Origin: Fodinicurvata sp. EGI_FJ10296
GTDB taxonomy: Bacteria; Pseudomonadota; Alphaproteobacteria; DSM-16000; Inquilinaceae
Assembly: GCF_040712075.1 (NCBI RefSeq)
Contig: NZ_JBFCVL010000007.1
Location: forward strand, 186,001 to 250,000
Length of the DNA: 64,000 nucleotides
Reading direction: 5' to 3'
This document shows, one piece after another, positions 54,114-62,670 of this stretch (position 1 is the stretch's first letter; every line of letters starts with the position of its first letter). The notes under the pieces were generated by a model that did not search any database, was not told the DNA's origin, and saw only the letters and a list, made by a program, of their open reading frames with translations. A program made the translations under genes and the position numbers.

Positions 54114-55184
54114 TTGAAGAAACGCCATTTCGACGCTTTGAAGCCGATCTGCCCCCGTTGCAGCCGGACGATCAACGCTGACTATCCGTTGGTGGCCGAT
54201 CGAATCGAGGCGTCGACGGACGACGAGATCATCGAAGGGAGTCTGGTCTGCTCCAGTGCAGCCTGTCGGCAGGAGTATCCGATCATCGATGGCATCCCGG
54301 TGCTGGTCCCGGATGTCCGTTCCTGGGTTCAGGGCCATCAATGGGACATGATGGCGCGGCGGGATCTGGCGATGGGCTCGGAAAGCCTGATCGGCGACTG
54401 CCTCGACCCTGGGTCTCCGTTCAACATCAGCCGGCAGCACACCTCCATCTATGCCGCCGACCATTACGGCGGCGACACCGACCGAAACGGGGCCAAGAGC
54501 GTCATGGCGCTGGTCGACGTCGGACTGGGACAACTGACCGGCCCGTCGCCCCCGGCACCCGGACCGATACTCGATCTCGGCTGCTCGGTCGGCGGAACAT
54601 CGCTCCACCTGGCCAAGCACGCCGGCGGCCATCCGGTTCTGGGCGTGGACCTTTCCTGGGGCATGCTGCGTATCGGGCGCGACGCCCTGACCGATGGCCG
54701 GATCACCTATAGCCTGCGCGAGATTGGCCTGGTCTATCGCCGCATCACGCGATCCGTCGATACGACCGACGCCGCGCTGGTCGATTTCTGGATCGCCGAT
54801 GCACTGGCGCTGCCGTTTCAGCCGGAGACGTTTTCGCTGGTCGTGGCGATGAACGTTCTCGACTGCGTGGCATCGCCGATTCAGGCTCTGGGTGCCATCG
54901 ACGGCGTTCTGACGCGGGACGGGCACTGCATACTGGCCACGCCGTTCGACTGGTCGGCCTCGGCGACACCGATCGAAGGATGGATCGGCGGCCATTCCCA
55001 GCGCGGCCCGGACGGCGGCGCACCCGAGAAACGGCTGCAGGCGCTGCTTGCAGACGGCGCCTCGCCGCTGCCCGGCCTGCGGCTGGCGCGGCAGTCGGTT
55101 GAAACCCGGCCCTGGCAGGTTCGCCTTCACGATCGCTGCACAATGGAATATGCAACAGACGTCTACGTGCTGAAGCGGATTTAG
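54114..55184 (+). CDS. SAM-dependent methyltransferase with Trm112-like zinc domain
   Basis: A 356-residue protein starting at TTG (54114). The N-terminal 65 residues are Trm112-like: CPRCSRTINADYP, then LVCSSAACRQEYPIIDGIPVLVPD (four-Cys zinc knuckle and the YPI..GIPVL signature). The class I methyltransferase fold follows at about residue 150 with motif I ILDLGCSVGGTS, VLGVDLSWGMLRIGR as motif II and DALALPFQPETFSLVVAMNVLDC as the motif IV area. Similar proteins occur in biosynthetic and T6SS settings; the substrate here is unknown. It lies between the PAAR and PP2C genes on the same strand, so it could be an effector, an effector modifier or a regulator of secretion proteins. Confidence 0.85.
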   Translation: MKKRHFDALKPICPRCSRTINADYPLVADRIEASTDDEIIEGSLVCSSAACRQEYPIIDGIPVLVPDVRSWVQGHQWDMMARRDLAMGSESLIGDCLDPGSPFNISRQHTSIYAADHYGGDTDRNGAKSVMALVDVGLGQLTGPSPPAPGPILDLGCSVGGTSLHLAKHAGGHPVLGVDLSWGMLRIGRDALTDGRITYSLREIGLVYRRITRSVDTTDAALVDFWIADALALPFQPETFSLVVAMNVLDCVASPIQALGAIDGVLTRDGHCILATPFDWSASATPIEGWIGGHSQRGPDGGAPEKRLQALLADGASPLPGLRLARQSVETRPWQVRLHDRCTMEYATDVYVLKRI

Positions 55185-55216
55185 CGAACGATCCGAGACC
55201 GTGAGGATGAGGCAAA

Positions 55217-55975
55217 ATGACCCGAAGGCTATCCGTGACGGCCCTGACCAATCGCGGAGTCGTGCGCGCCGGCAATGAGGATGCGATCGGTATCGGCAGC
55301 TGGGCCAGCCACGCGGACCTGGAAACGCCGGTCCAGAGACTGCTCGATCCGCGCGCCAGCCTCGCCTGTGCCGTCGCCGACGGTATGGGTGGCCACGAGG
55401 GGGGATCGCTGGCCAGCCGGTTCGTGATTTCCCGCCTCGGCCGCGAAGCTCGCGATCTCGTCGATGCCCGCAACGTGTTCGACTTCGTCCGCCGTCTGGA
55501 CGCCGATCTCGTTCGTCTGGGGGCGGAACACGGCTTCACGTCGCCGCCAGGATCGACCATTGCGGCCGTGGTCTATCGACCGGACGCAAAGGCGCTGATC
55601 TTCAATGTTGGCGACAGCCGCGTTTACCGGCTGCGCGACCGGTCGGTGGAAACCCTGTCAACCGACGACAGCCCCGGTGCCGCCGGCCCGGACGGGCGAA
55701 CCGGCAGCCGGGGGCATATGCTGACCCAGGCCATCGGGGGGAAATTCGCCCCGGAACCCATCGACGCGCATATCATTGAAGGCGTGGATGTCGACGCCGC
55801 CTATCTGCTTTGCACCGACGGCGTCACCGACGTGATCGGCAACAGTGAACTGGGCGGCCTCGCCGGGTCTAACGCAGGTGACGACATCGGCTTCGTCACG
55901 GGCGTGTTCGATCTTGCCATGCAGCGCGGCGGACCTGACAATATCTCACTTTGCGTCGTGCGGCCGGTCGATTGA
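55217..55975 (+). CDS. PP2C-family serine/threonine phosphatase (PppA/Stp-like) in the T6SS locus
   Basis: A 252-residue metal-dependent phosphatase. Motifs: NRGVVRAGNEDAIGIGSW (motif 1), VADGMGGHEGGSLASRF (motif 2), GSTIAAVVYRP, VGDSRVYRLRD, LCTDGVTDVIG and PDNISLCVVRP (last Asp). A classic T6SS regulator in this position (PppA) dephosphorylates FHA substrates of the kinase PpkA; the FHA protein is encoded at 46114-47235 and no PpkA is in the window. It is 32 bases after the methyltransferase and probably co-transcribed with the PAAR gene. Confidence 0.93.
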   Translation: MTRRLSVTALTNRGVVRAGNEDAIGIGSWASHADLETPVQRLLDPRASLACAVADGMGGHEGGSLASRFVISRLGREARDLVDARNVFDFVRRLDADLVRLGAEHGFTSPPGSTIAAVVYRPDAKALIFNVGDSRVYRLRDRSVETLSTDDSPGAAGPDGRTGSRGHMLTQAIGGKFAPEPIDAHIIEGVDVDAAYLLCTDGVTDVIGNSELGGLAGSNAGDDIGFVTGVFDLAMQRGGPDNISLCVVRPVD

Positions 55976-56069
55976 GCCCCTGTTCCGCATAGCGGTGAAT
56001 GCATGCGCAGATGCCGGCCCCGTGCACCGGGGCGCATTCCTGATCGCGTCCTCACTTTGGTATACCCTT

Positions 56070-56092
56070 CTCACTTTCGTAAGCGAAGTGAG
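56070..56092. promoter_or_regulatory. Inverted and direct CTCACTTT repeats upstream of a small membrane gene
   Basis: CTCACTTTCG (56070-56079) faces CGAAGTGAG (56084-56092) across a 4-base loop; a further copy of CTCACTTT is at 56051-56058, 19 bases upstream in the same direction. The 19-base spacing (about two helical turns) suits a dimeric regulator. Confidence 0.4.
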
Positions 56093-56220
56093 GCCGGAAG
56101 GGAGTGACAAAACGCATCGGGACACTCGCGGGCCCGAGACTTTTCTTTCGGAGCCGGTTGCCGCAGAATTCAGCTGGTTGGTGGGAACTGCGCATTGGCC
56201 AAGCGGGCGGAGAGAAGACA

Positions 56221-56439
56221 ATGACCAAACGGAACCAGAGCCGGAACCCGATGCTTCCATGGTGGATCGGGCTTATCGTTATTCTGGCCGCGATAGTCTT
56301 TGTCGCCTATCGATTCGCTTGCCTCGAATGCGAGCCCGCAGGCTTTCTGGAGTTCATGATACTTGGGATTATTCCGGCGATATATCTGGCGTTGATGTAT
56401 CTGACACTGAAAAGCGAGTCCGACAGCGAGCGGGAATAG
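56221..56439 (+). CDS. Small two-helix membrane protein of unknown function
   Basis: A 72-residue protein. A short basic N terminus (MTKRNQSRNP) is followed by two hydrophobic segments (MLPWWIGLIVILAAIVFVAY and FLEFMILGIIPAIYLALMYL) separated by a Cys-containing loop (FACLECEPAG), with a charged tail (KSESDSERE). The ATG at 56221 has GGAGAGAAG upstream. It lies 245 bases after the PP2C gene and converges with the tssG-linked methyltransferase gene. No family recognised; it may be a T6SS accessory or unrelated. Confidence 0.65.
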   Translation: MTKRNQSRNPMLPWWIGLIVILAAIVFVAYRFACLECEPAGFLEFMILGIIPAIYLALMYLTLKSESDSERE

Positions 56440-56517
56440 AATTGCTCGTCCGGCTCAATGATCCATTCCAATGCAAGCCGCATCCCGGCAACCGCCTGCC
56501 GTCACTCAGGCGCTCGT

Positions 56518-58212
56518 CTATCGCGGCGGAGGAGCGAGGCCAAGCTTGCGCCAGAACGGAAGCGCCTCGTCCAGACACCAGCCAACACTGCGGGCCACGC
56601 GCTCGCCCAGTGGCCGGCTTGCGTCGTCACTCTTGTCTGACTCCGCTCCGTATTTCGCTTCGCGTTTTGCCTTGTCGCCGCCGGGCGTCTCGGTGTCCAG
56701 CTTGTCACCAGCCTGTTCGGCAACCGCCGCCTCGCCACTGACCAGCGCCGCGTCGTGGCGAATTTCGGCCGGATCGGCTTCGGCCCGGTCGCAGACATGA
56801 GCTGTCAGGGCTTCGACCGTCTCGGGCACGCCCTGAAACAGTCCATCCAGGACCAGCGCCTCGACCGACGCCACGTTCAGACCGGAATGGCCGACCGGCG
56901 TCGCCAGCGCATAGCTCAGGCGGCGATCGGCGCGAAATGCGTCGCCCAACGTTACCCGGTTAAGCCGGGCACATGCCTCGACCCCTTCGGTCGTGACGTC
57001 GCACAGAACCGGCAATGCCTGACGCAGCCCGACCAGAAAGCCGACAACCTCGGTCGCCGTGACCGAGGCGCCCTTGTCGTGGGCCAGCCCAACCAGATCG
57101 CCGACCGGCTGGGGCCCTTCGGACAAGGCGTCGAAAACCGCCTGGTACGGTTCGCGGGCAAGATCGATCCTGGTGGTCAGAACATCGCCTTGAAACTTGA
57201 AATCTTCCGGCGCGACCGCCGGCGCCAGCATCGCCTCTGCCAGACGGCGTTCGCGCTCATCGGCGGCAACGGCGCGTCGCCCGCGAACGAAGACATCGCG
57301 GCGGAACCCCCGGCCGTTGAAGTAATCCTTGGCGGTTTCCCGGAACGGTCCGTCGGGAAGCCCGTTGACGACGGTTTTGGCCTCGTCCGACAAGCCAATT
57401 CCGGCGAAATTCTCCGGGAGTGTGGCCATGCCGACGAAGGACAGTTTGGCGTCGACCATATCGCGGGCGACATCCATATGATAGAGCGGCTGCCAACTGC
57501 CGTTCAGGAATTCGTGGGCGAGATAGATCACCCGTTCCGGTGCCGATCGTGTCGCTTTCTTCAGGTCGAAAAGCTGATCGACGGCATTGCCGCTGATCGC
57601 CGGCGACCCCGCCGCCATCATCTTCTTTACGAACTCGATCCCCGACCGCGCCCGCTCGTCGCTGGACGCCTGGACCGTGGCAGCGAACTCGTACAGCATG
57701 CGTTGGGTCGGCGCGATGGCGGACCATGCAGGCTGGGCGTTATAGCTGACATAGACGACACCACCCGGCTTCAGAAACCGGTTCAGAAACCGGACCACAC
57801 CTGCCCTTACCGCCGGGGACACCCAACTGTAGACACCATGCAGCGTGATGTAGTCGAAGGCCGGAAGCCCCGCACCATCGCCATCGGCTAATGCAACGAC
57901 ATCGGCCTCCATGAACGAGACATTGCCGAGCCCGGCGCGTTGGCGCGTTTCCTCCGCCCGCGCGATATGGGCGGGCATGAAGTCGATCGCGTGAAAGTCG
58001 CCCTCGGGGCTGGCGGCGGCCAGGGCCATCACGGTCGTCCCCTGCCCGCATCCGATCTCGCAATAGGTAAACGACTCGCCCGCGCCCAGCCTGCGCGGAG
58101 GTTCCACCCCGCACAGCAGGCAGGCCAGGTCGAGCTGACCGGGGCTTTGCTCTCTGTAGAATCCCGGCACATACTCAATGTCCGAGACGTATCCCCCAGT
58201 CCAGTCCGTCAT
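56518..58212 (-). CDS. SAM-dependent methyltransferase with C-terminal regulatory domain, coupled to tssG
   Basis: A 564-residue protein. The N-terminal class I methyltransferase has motif I FTYCEIGCGQGTTVMALA (about residues 46-63), the acidic loop FHAIDFMPAHIARAEE and VALADGDGAGLPAFDYITLHGVYSW. The C-terminal half from about 215 to 460 matches the methyltransferase-regulatory domain architecture (VIYLAHEFLNGSWQPLYHMDVARDM, and KDYFNGRGFRRDVFVRG). The tail is low-complexity Glu/Ala/Asp/Lys-rich (AEQAGDKLDTETPGGDKAKREAKYG). Its ATG overlaps the tssG stop (ATGA), so it is translationally coupled to a baseplate gene. A role as modifier of T6SS or effector proteins is inference; the substrate is unknown. 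Confidence 0.88.
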   Translation of the reverse strand: MTDWTGGYVSDIEYVPGFYREQSPGQLDLACLLCGVEPPRRLGAGESFTYCEIGCGQGTTVMALAAASPEGDFHAIDFMPAHIARAEETRQRAGLGNVSFMEADVVALADGDGAGLPAFDYITLHGVYSWVSPAVRAGVVRFLNRFLKPGGVVYVSYNAQPAWSAIAPTQRMLYEFAATVQASSDERARSGIEFVKKMMAAGSPAISGNAVDQLFDLKKATRSAPERVIYLAHEFLNGSWQPLYHMDVARDMVDAKLSFVGMATLPENFAGIGLSDEAKTVVNGLPDGPFRETAKDYFNGRGFRRDVFVRGRRAVAADERERRLAEAMLAPAVAPEDFKFQGDVLTTRIDLAREPYQAVFDALSEGPQPVGDLVGLAHDKGASVTATEVVGFLVGLRQALPVLCDVTTEGVEACARLNRVTLGDAFRADRRLSYALATPVGHSGLNVASVEALVLDGLFQGVPETVEALTAHVCDRAEADPAEIRHDAALVSGEAAVAEQAGDKLDTETPGGDKAKREAKYGAESDKSDDASRPLGERVARSVGWCLDEALPFWRKLGLAPPPR

Positions 58213-59456
58213 GATTCTTCGCTCACTAAAGTTTCTGTTCGGGCGTCCGATTGGTCCCCGTCTCCCGGCGTGCCCGGGTCAACGTCGCCCGGCTCGATAT
58301 CCGGTGCGATATCGGGATCGGGATCAGGATCGGGCGGCAGGATCTGATGAAAATCGGCCATGGTGAATACGGCATCGTCACGATCGCTGCTGGCGGCGCC
58401 GGAACCGGTTTCCCCGAGAATCCACGTATTCCAGCCCAGGCGCGGGCCCGTTTCCTTGTTCGATATCAGCCGGCACATCGGCACGGCATCCGCCTTGAGC
58501 ACCGGCTGGATCGAAAACGCCTGCGACGGCCCGACCGCAAATCGGACGAGGTCGGCCAGTTTGCGCAGCATCGGCTGGCCGGGCATCAGGTCGCGGAACC
58601 CGTCCAGTCCCAGCGGGCCGACGCGAATGGTAAATCCGGCCTGCACGTCCCAGGCGCGCGCACCGATGATGGCGTCCACGCCCAGGCGGGCGTGTTGACC
58701 CATCGGCGCCATCACGCTCGGCAGCCGAGTTCGGGAGTCTTCCTCCATTTCCAGCCAGGCGCCGCGAAACTGGCGGATCTCGACGGGACGGCCGAGCAGA
58801 TCGGCCACCATCGCCTGCAGCCCGACCGCCGAGCGGCGACGGTTCGACAAATGGCCGCTGTAGTGCAGCGCCAGGTCGTCCCCGAAGGCGAGCCGGCCGG
58901 CATGACCGGGAGTGGACAGGCCCACCAGGCTCGACAGCGCCAGACCAAACAGGTCGCCCGTCGCGGCGATCGATCGATCTTCGGCGGCATACCGCCGTTC
59001 ATGAGCGATCGGCAGGCGGTGTTTGGCCCATGAGCGATAGAACAGCGATACTGTCCGGTGATGAAGCATATCGAGGAAATCGCGGAAGGCGGTATTCTTT
59101 GCCCGGATCGCCTCGATCAGTTGCTCGGTGTAGTGTTCCGGCATAGCGCCAACCGGGCCCACCAACCCCATGAACGATACCGTCAGTTCCGGCGGTTTGC
59201 CGTCCTTGGCCGGAACGACAGACGTCACTTCGGCCGCCGGGTGGATCAGGGAAACGGTCGACCGAAAACGGACAGCCTCGCTGGCGGGATCGGCATCGCC
59301 GCCGACCGGATGGCGCGCGGCATTGCGCGCAGCCGCGCTGTCCCGTGCTGCCGCCCACTCCAGAACCCTGACGGCCTGGAAGAAACTGAACCTGTCGGGA
59401 TCGCGTTCTAATTGCGCGATCAGAGAAGTGGCTGTTCGCCGGCTCTCGGTGGCCAT
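58209..59456 (-). CDS. tssG: T6SS baseplate subunit TssG
   Basis: A 415-residue baseplate wedge protein (ImpH/VasB). It opens LIAQLERDPDRFSFFQAVRVLEWA, the standard TssG start (cited by FSFFQAVRVLEW), and has VRFRSTVSLIHPAAEVTSV, the conserved VSFMGLVGPVGAMPEHYTE, TVSLFYRSWAKHRL and FRGAWLEMEEDSRTRL. The ATG at 59454-59456 lies 37 bases inside the end of tssF, so the two are coupled. The C-terminal 60 residues are a Pro/Asp-rich tail (DPDPDPDIAPDIEPGDVDPG) longer than usual for TssG. A longer frame upstream overlaps tssF and is not used. Confidence 0.95.
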   Translation of the reverse strand: MATESRRTATSLIAQLERDPDRFSFFQAVRVLEWAAARDSAAARNAARHPVGGDADPASEAVRFRSTVSLIHPAAEVTSVVPAKDGKPPELTVSFMGLVGPVGAMPEHYTEQLIEAIRAKNTAFRDFLDMLHHRTVSLFYRSWAKHRLPIAHERRYAAEDRSIAATGDLFGLALSSLVGLSTPGHAGRLAFGDDLALHYSGHLSNRRRSAVGLQAMVADLLGRPVEIRQFRGAWLEMEEDSRTRLPSVMAPMGQHARLGVDAIIGARAWDVQAGFTIRVGPLGLDGFRDLMPGQPMLRKLADLVRFAVGPSQAFSIQPVLKADAVPMCRLISNKETGPRLGWNTWILGETGSGAASSDRDDAVFTMADFHQILPPDPDPDPDIAPDIEPGDVDPGTPGDGDQSDARTETLVSEES

Positions 59457-61255
59457 CGCTTCAGAATTCCACTTTGTCCGCGCACACGCGCCGTAAGCCG
59501 CGTAAAGGAGTTGATCGTACAGTAGAGCCCGAAAAACACGTCGAGCAGCGTTGCCATCAGGAAGGTGCCGTTGCCGGAAAACTTGGCCGGATCGAAGACG
59601 ACCTCGACATCCACGCCCCGGCAGACGGCCGCTGCCCAGGGCGGCGCACCGGCATCGACGGGATAGCGCGCCGTCCCCGGCGAGGCCCGCACGCTGTCGA
59701 TGCCGTCGATCAGCGACCGCGTTTCCGGACTGTCGGCCACGTCGTAGAGCTTCAGGATCTCGCGCAGGGCGTCGGTGCCGTCGGCGGTTGAGGTCAGCGA
59801 AAGATGATTGAGCGTCAGATGCGATATCAGGCGCCAGCGCGAGCCATGCCCCCAGTCGGGCCGCCGCGTCGACGTCAGCGGGGTGATGCAGGCCACCCGG
59901 TCGACGCCGGCCGCGCCGGACACGAAGCCCAGACGCGGGTTGCCGCCGCCATAGGGAATCTGAGCCGGAAGATCGCCGTTCGTGCACAGCGTCTTGATGT
60001 GAAGCACGCTGTCAGCCGGCACCTGCGGGTCGAAACCCAGATCGACGAGGCTGATGCGCATCTCGCGGCTCGTCGTTTCCACGGAATCCGCATGGCGGCT
60101 GGCGAACCAATAGCCGGCCACGTCCTGCCTTGTGTGCTTGATCGAATAAAAGGGCAGAAACTCCCGCTTCGAGCCGTCCCGGTCGAGGGCATGGACGCCA
60201 TTGATCGCATAGACTTCCATGGCGTTCGACCGGCGCGCATCGGGAATCACGCGATAATCATGGGTCGTCTGGGACAACCGAATCGGTTCTGCGGATTGCT
60301 CGAACAGATTGATGATCGGCACGCAGCCCAGCGCAAAGGTTTCCGTGGTCAAGCTGCGCTGGATGTCGGGCTGGGCGCGGTCGAGATAAACATACAGTTC
60401 CAGACGCTTGCCGGCCTCCGGCGGAATGGCGTCGGCAAGCCCCTCGATGTCGACGAACAGAAACTTCTCCGGAAAGGCGAAATACTCCGAAAGCAGCCGG
60501 TATCCTTTCTGCGCCGCCGGCGTTGCCGGCAAGGCGGCCTCGTCGGCCGTCATGCCGCCCGGCCGGATCGAACCCGGCTCCAGAAAGCGCGCGGCCTTCG
60601 ACGCCCCGTCGCCGCCGCCCGCGACCCCGACCAGCATCGCGTTGTTCAGCAGCAGTTCGTATAGCGAGAATGCGATTTGCGGCGCGCCCCGCAAATAGAG
60701 CCGCAGCTTGCCCGGGCGCGCTTCGGTGAACGAGAACTCGTCGCCCATCGCTTCGAAAACCAGCTTCAACACCGACGAAGCGCGGTCGATCCGGGGATTG
60801 GCCGGTGCGACGAACGGTGCCGGCTGCAGCGACGCCGCCGTCAGCCTGATCGGCCACAGATCGGCGTCGGCGGTGGTGCGATAGCGGCATTTTTCGCCGG
60901 TGGCGGCGTCGATGTCGATCTCGGTCCCGCGCCGGACCTTGTAGACACCGCCAAGATCGGGCTTGGGCTGCATTTCCACGATGCCCATGGAGGGCCAGGG
61001 CGCCAGGAAATGCGGATAGAGAATTTCGAGCAGCGCCTCGGCGACCTCGGTGAATTCGTCGTCGAGCTTGTGACGGACACGGGCGTTCAACAGCGCGACG
61101 GCTTCGATCAGCCGCGCCACATGCGGATCGTCCACGCTGTCGCCGCTGATCCGAAGATTGGCGGCAATCTTCGGATGAGCCTTCGCGAACTCGCCGCTCA
61201 GCTTCCTCAGGAAAAGCAGTTCCCGATTGTAGTATGGGAGGAGTTCGTCGACCAT
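59420..61255 (-). CDS. tssF: T6SS baseplate subunit TssF
   Basis: A 611-residue baseplate wedge protein (ImpG/VasA). The N-terminal signature DELLPYYNRELLFLRKLSGEFA (cited by LLPYYNRELLFLRKL) and AKAHPKIAANL, then DPHVARLIEAVALLNARVRHKLDDEFTEVAEALLEILYPHFLAP, with GTEIDIDAATGEKCRYRTT, ALGCVPIINLFEQSAEPI and YPVDAGAPPWAAAVCRGVDVEVVFD following in the standard order. Two TssF with one TssG form a wedge complex with TssE. It lies 30 bases after tssE and overlaps tssG. Confidence 0.95.
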   Translation of the reverse strand: MVDELLPYYNRELLFLRKLSGEFAKAHPKIAANLRISGDSVDDPHVARLIEAVALLNARVRHKLDDEFTEVAEALLEILYPHFLAPWPSMGIVEMQPKPDLGGVYKVRRGTEIDIDAATGEKCRYRTTADADLWPIRLTAASLQPAPFVAPANPRIDRASSVLKLVFEAMGDEFSFTEARPGKLRLYLRGAPQIAFSLYELLLNNAMLVGVAGGGDGASKAARFLEPGSIRPGGMTADEAALPATPAAQKGYRLLSEYFAFPEKFLFVDIEGLADAIPPEAGKRLELYVYLDRAQPDIQRSLTTETFALGCVPIINLFEQSAEPIRLSQTTHDYRVIPDARRSNAMEVYAINGVHALDRDGSKREFLPFYSIKHTRQDVAGYWFASRHADSVETTSREMRISLVDLGFDPQVPADSVLHIKTLCTNGDLPAQIPYGGGNPRLGFVSGAAGVDRVACITPLTSTRRPDWGHGSRWRLISHLTLNHLSLTSTADGTDALREILKLYDVADSPETRSLIDGIDSVRASPGTARYPVDAGAPPWAAAVCRGVDVEVVFDPAKFSGNGTFLMATLLDVFFGLYCTINSFTRLTARVRGQSGILKRWPPRAGEQPLL

Positions 61256-61285
61256 GCCTACCTGCGTTTACCCATCTGCTCGTGC

Positions 61286-61765
61286 CTATCGGCTCTTTAT
61301 CGTAATGCTCTTGGTCGCCGGGTCGACGGTGGTGTCGAAGACGATCTGTTCTGCCGCCGGATCGACCTGAACGATCGCCTCGATGCGAAAGCGCAGCGTT
61401 CGATCCAGTTCGTCGCTGTTTTCCAGCAGATGGATCGTCACCTCGCGGAACCGCGTATCGCTGCGCCTGATGACCTCTTCCACCGTCTTGACGAACGCCA
61501 GCCGGTCTTCCTCGGCCGCCATATCCATGGCCAGCAGATCCGGCAGGCCATAGTTGAACACCGAATTCTCCAGTTCCTTGAGATCCGCCGGCCAACCGAC
61601 GCATCGGTACCGCGTGTTCAGCAGCATTTCCAGGTCGCGACGGATTGCGGCGCGCAGATCGCCAAGGCGCAGGGCATGCGCCCGGGGCGTCTCCTCGTCG
61701 TCGATAAGGCGATCGAGGAGCGATCCGCGCGTGGCAACATTCTTGGTCGACGGTTTCAGGGCCAT
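61286..61765 (-). CDS. tssE: T6SS baseplate subunit TssE (gp25-like)
   Basis: A 159-residue gp25/lysozyme-like baseplate protein that links TssF/G to the sheath. It has GSLLDRLIDDEE, RRDLEMLLNTRYRCVGWPADLKELENSVFNYGLPDLLAMDM (landmarks: LEMLLNTR, ELENSVFNYGLPDL), and the beta-rich end with EVTIHLLENSDELDRTLRFRIEAIVQVDPAAEQIVFDT. Located 40 bases after the tagJ/impE stop and 30 bases before tssF, in the typical imp order. Confidence 0.94.
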   Translation of the reverse strand: MALKPSTKNVATRGSLLDRLIDDEETPRAHALRLGDLRAAIRRDLEMLLNTRYRCVGWPADLKELENSVFNYGLPDLLAMDMAAEEDRLAFVKTVEEVIRRSDTRFREVTIHLLENSDELDRTLRFRIEAIVQVDPAAEQIVFDTTVDPATKSITIKSR

Positions 61766-61805
61766 AGTATCAGGGAGTCATCCACGGCCGGAAAGGAGGC
61801 GCGGG

Positions 61806-62615
61806 TCAGTTCGCGCCCGTGAATTCGATATTGGTCAGGCTCATGACCGGGACCGCTTCCTCGCCGATCAGGAAGCATCGCTGCCCCCGTCCGCGAACAG
61901 GCGCCTGTTCGGCCTCTTGCCAGTCGGTTGCCCGGCCGAGCTTCAGACCGTCTTCCACCGTTTCGTCGCCGGTGGCAAAGGGATAGATCGCCGGAATATA
62001 GACCTCGCCATCGGTTTCGCCGACGACCATGCGGGCCTGACGCCAGACCAGGTCGCGCGGGCGTTCGGGTGCGTGGAATTCAATAAGTTCGATCGATTCG
62101 ATCGGCACCCAGAAATATTTCCCCGTGCTTGTCAGCAGTTCGACCACAGGACCGAACACGTCGTCCATATCGCGCATGTCGCTGAAGGGAACATCGTCCA
62201 TGCGGCCGGCCACCGGCGGGCGGGTTTCTTCGGCCTGGTTGATCAGGGCCAGCGCCTCTTCGGGCTTGCCTTCGCGCAGCGCGACGACCGCCTTGACGTG
62301 GTTCTGTACGTGCTCGGGCGGCGATTCCAGGAATTCCGGCAACCGGCCTTCGCCGAACAGTTGCTCGCGGGCGACGGCGGCGCGCACCAGCTGGCGGTAC
62401 AGCGCAACGGGCACACCCTTTTCCGGGTCCTGATTGCTGATGGCGTTCAGATGCACGTCGACCCGGTCCAATTGCCCGTCGAAGCACAGCAGATCGGCCA
62501 GAAGCCCCCGGACGCTCGCGTCCGTCGGGTGCTTCTTGACCTCACCGATCAGGTTCTGGATCGCTTCGGAAAGTTTGCCTTCTTTGTAGAGATTGGCTGC
62601 TGTGCCGGTGGTCAT
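61806..62615 (-). CDS. tagJ: T6SS accessory protein TagJ (ImpE)
   Basis: A 269-residue tetratricopeptide-like protein of the ImpE/TagJ family, which in some systems binds the TssB sheath subunit and aids its ClpV-dependent recycling. The start is the ATG at 62613-62615, with a G6 run 8 bases upstream. Features: LYKEGKLSEAIQNLIGEVKKHPTDASVRGLLADLLCFDGQLDRVDVHLNAI (landmarks: LSEAIQNLIGEVKKHPTD, LLCFDGQLDR), PEEALALINQAEETRP, and the C-terminal domain with WVPIESIELIEFHAPERPRDLVWRQARM (landmark: ERPRDLVWRQA) typical of ImpE. It lies 55 bases after the TssC-family gene, exactly as in the imp locus of Rhizobium (impD-impE-impF). Confidence 0.93.
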   Translation of the reverse strand: MTTGTAANLYKEGKLSEAIQNLIGEVKKHPTDASVRGLLADLLCFDGQLDRVDVHLNAISNQDPEKGVPVALYRQLVRAAVAREQLFGEGRLPEFLESPPEHVQNHVKAVVALREGKPEEALALINQAEETRPPVAGRMDDVPFSDMRDMDDVFGPVVELLTSTGKYFWVPIESIELIEFHAPERPRDLVWRQARMVVGETDGEVYIPAIYPFATGDETVEDGLKLGRATDWQEAEQAPVRGRGQRCFLIGEEAVPVMSLTNIEFTGAN

Positions 62616-62670
62616 GTCGCCCCCCAAAAAGTTGTCTGATACGCGATAGCGAAAATTCATGCGCCGGCTT

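Noticed and set aside
55845-56741. 298-residue plus-strand frame overlapping the PP2C gene end and the small membrane gene
   Set aside because: Low-complexity Arg/Ser/Pro composition; the small membrane gene in another frame and the minus-strand methyltransferase explain this region better.
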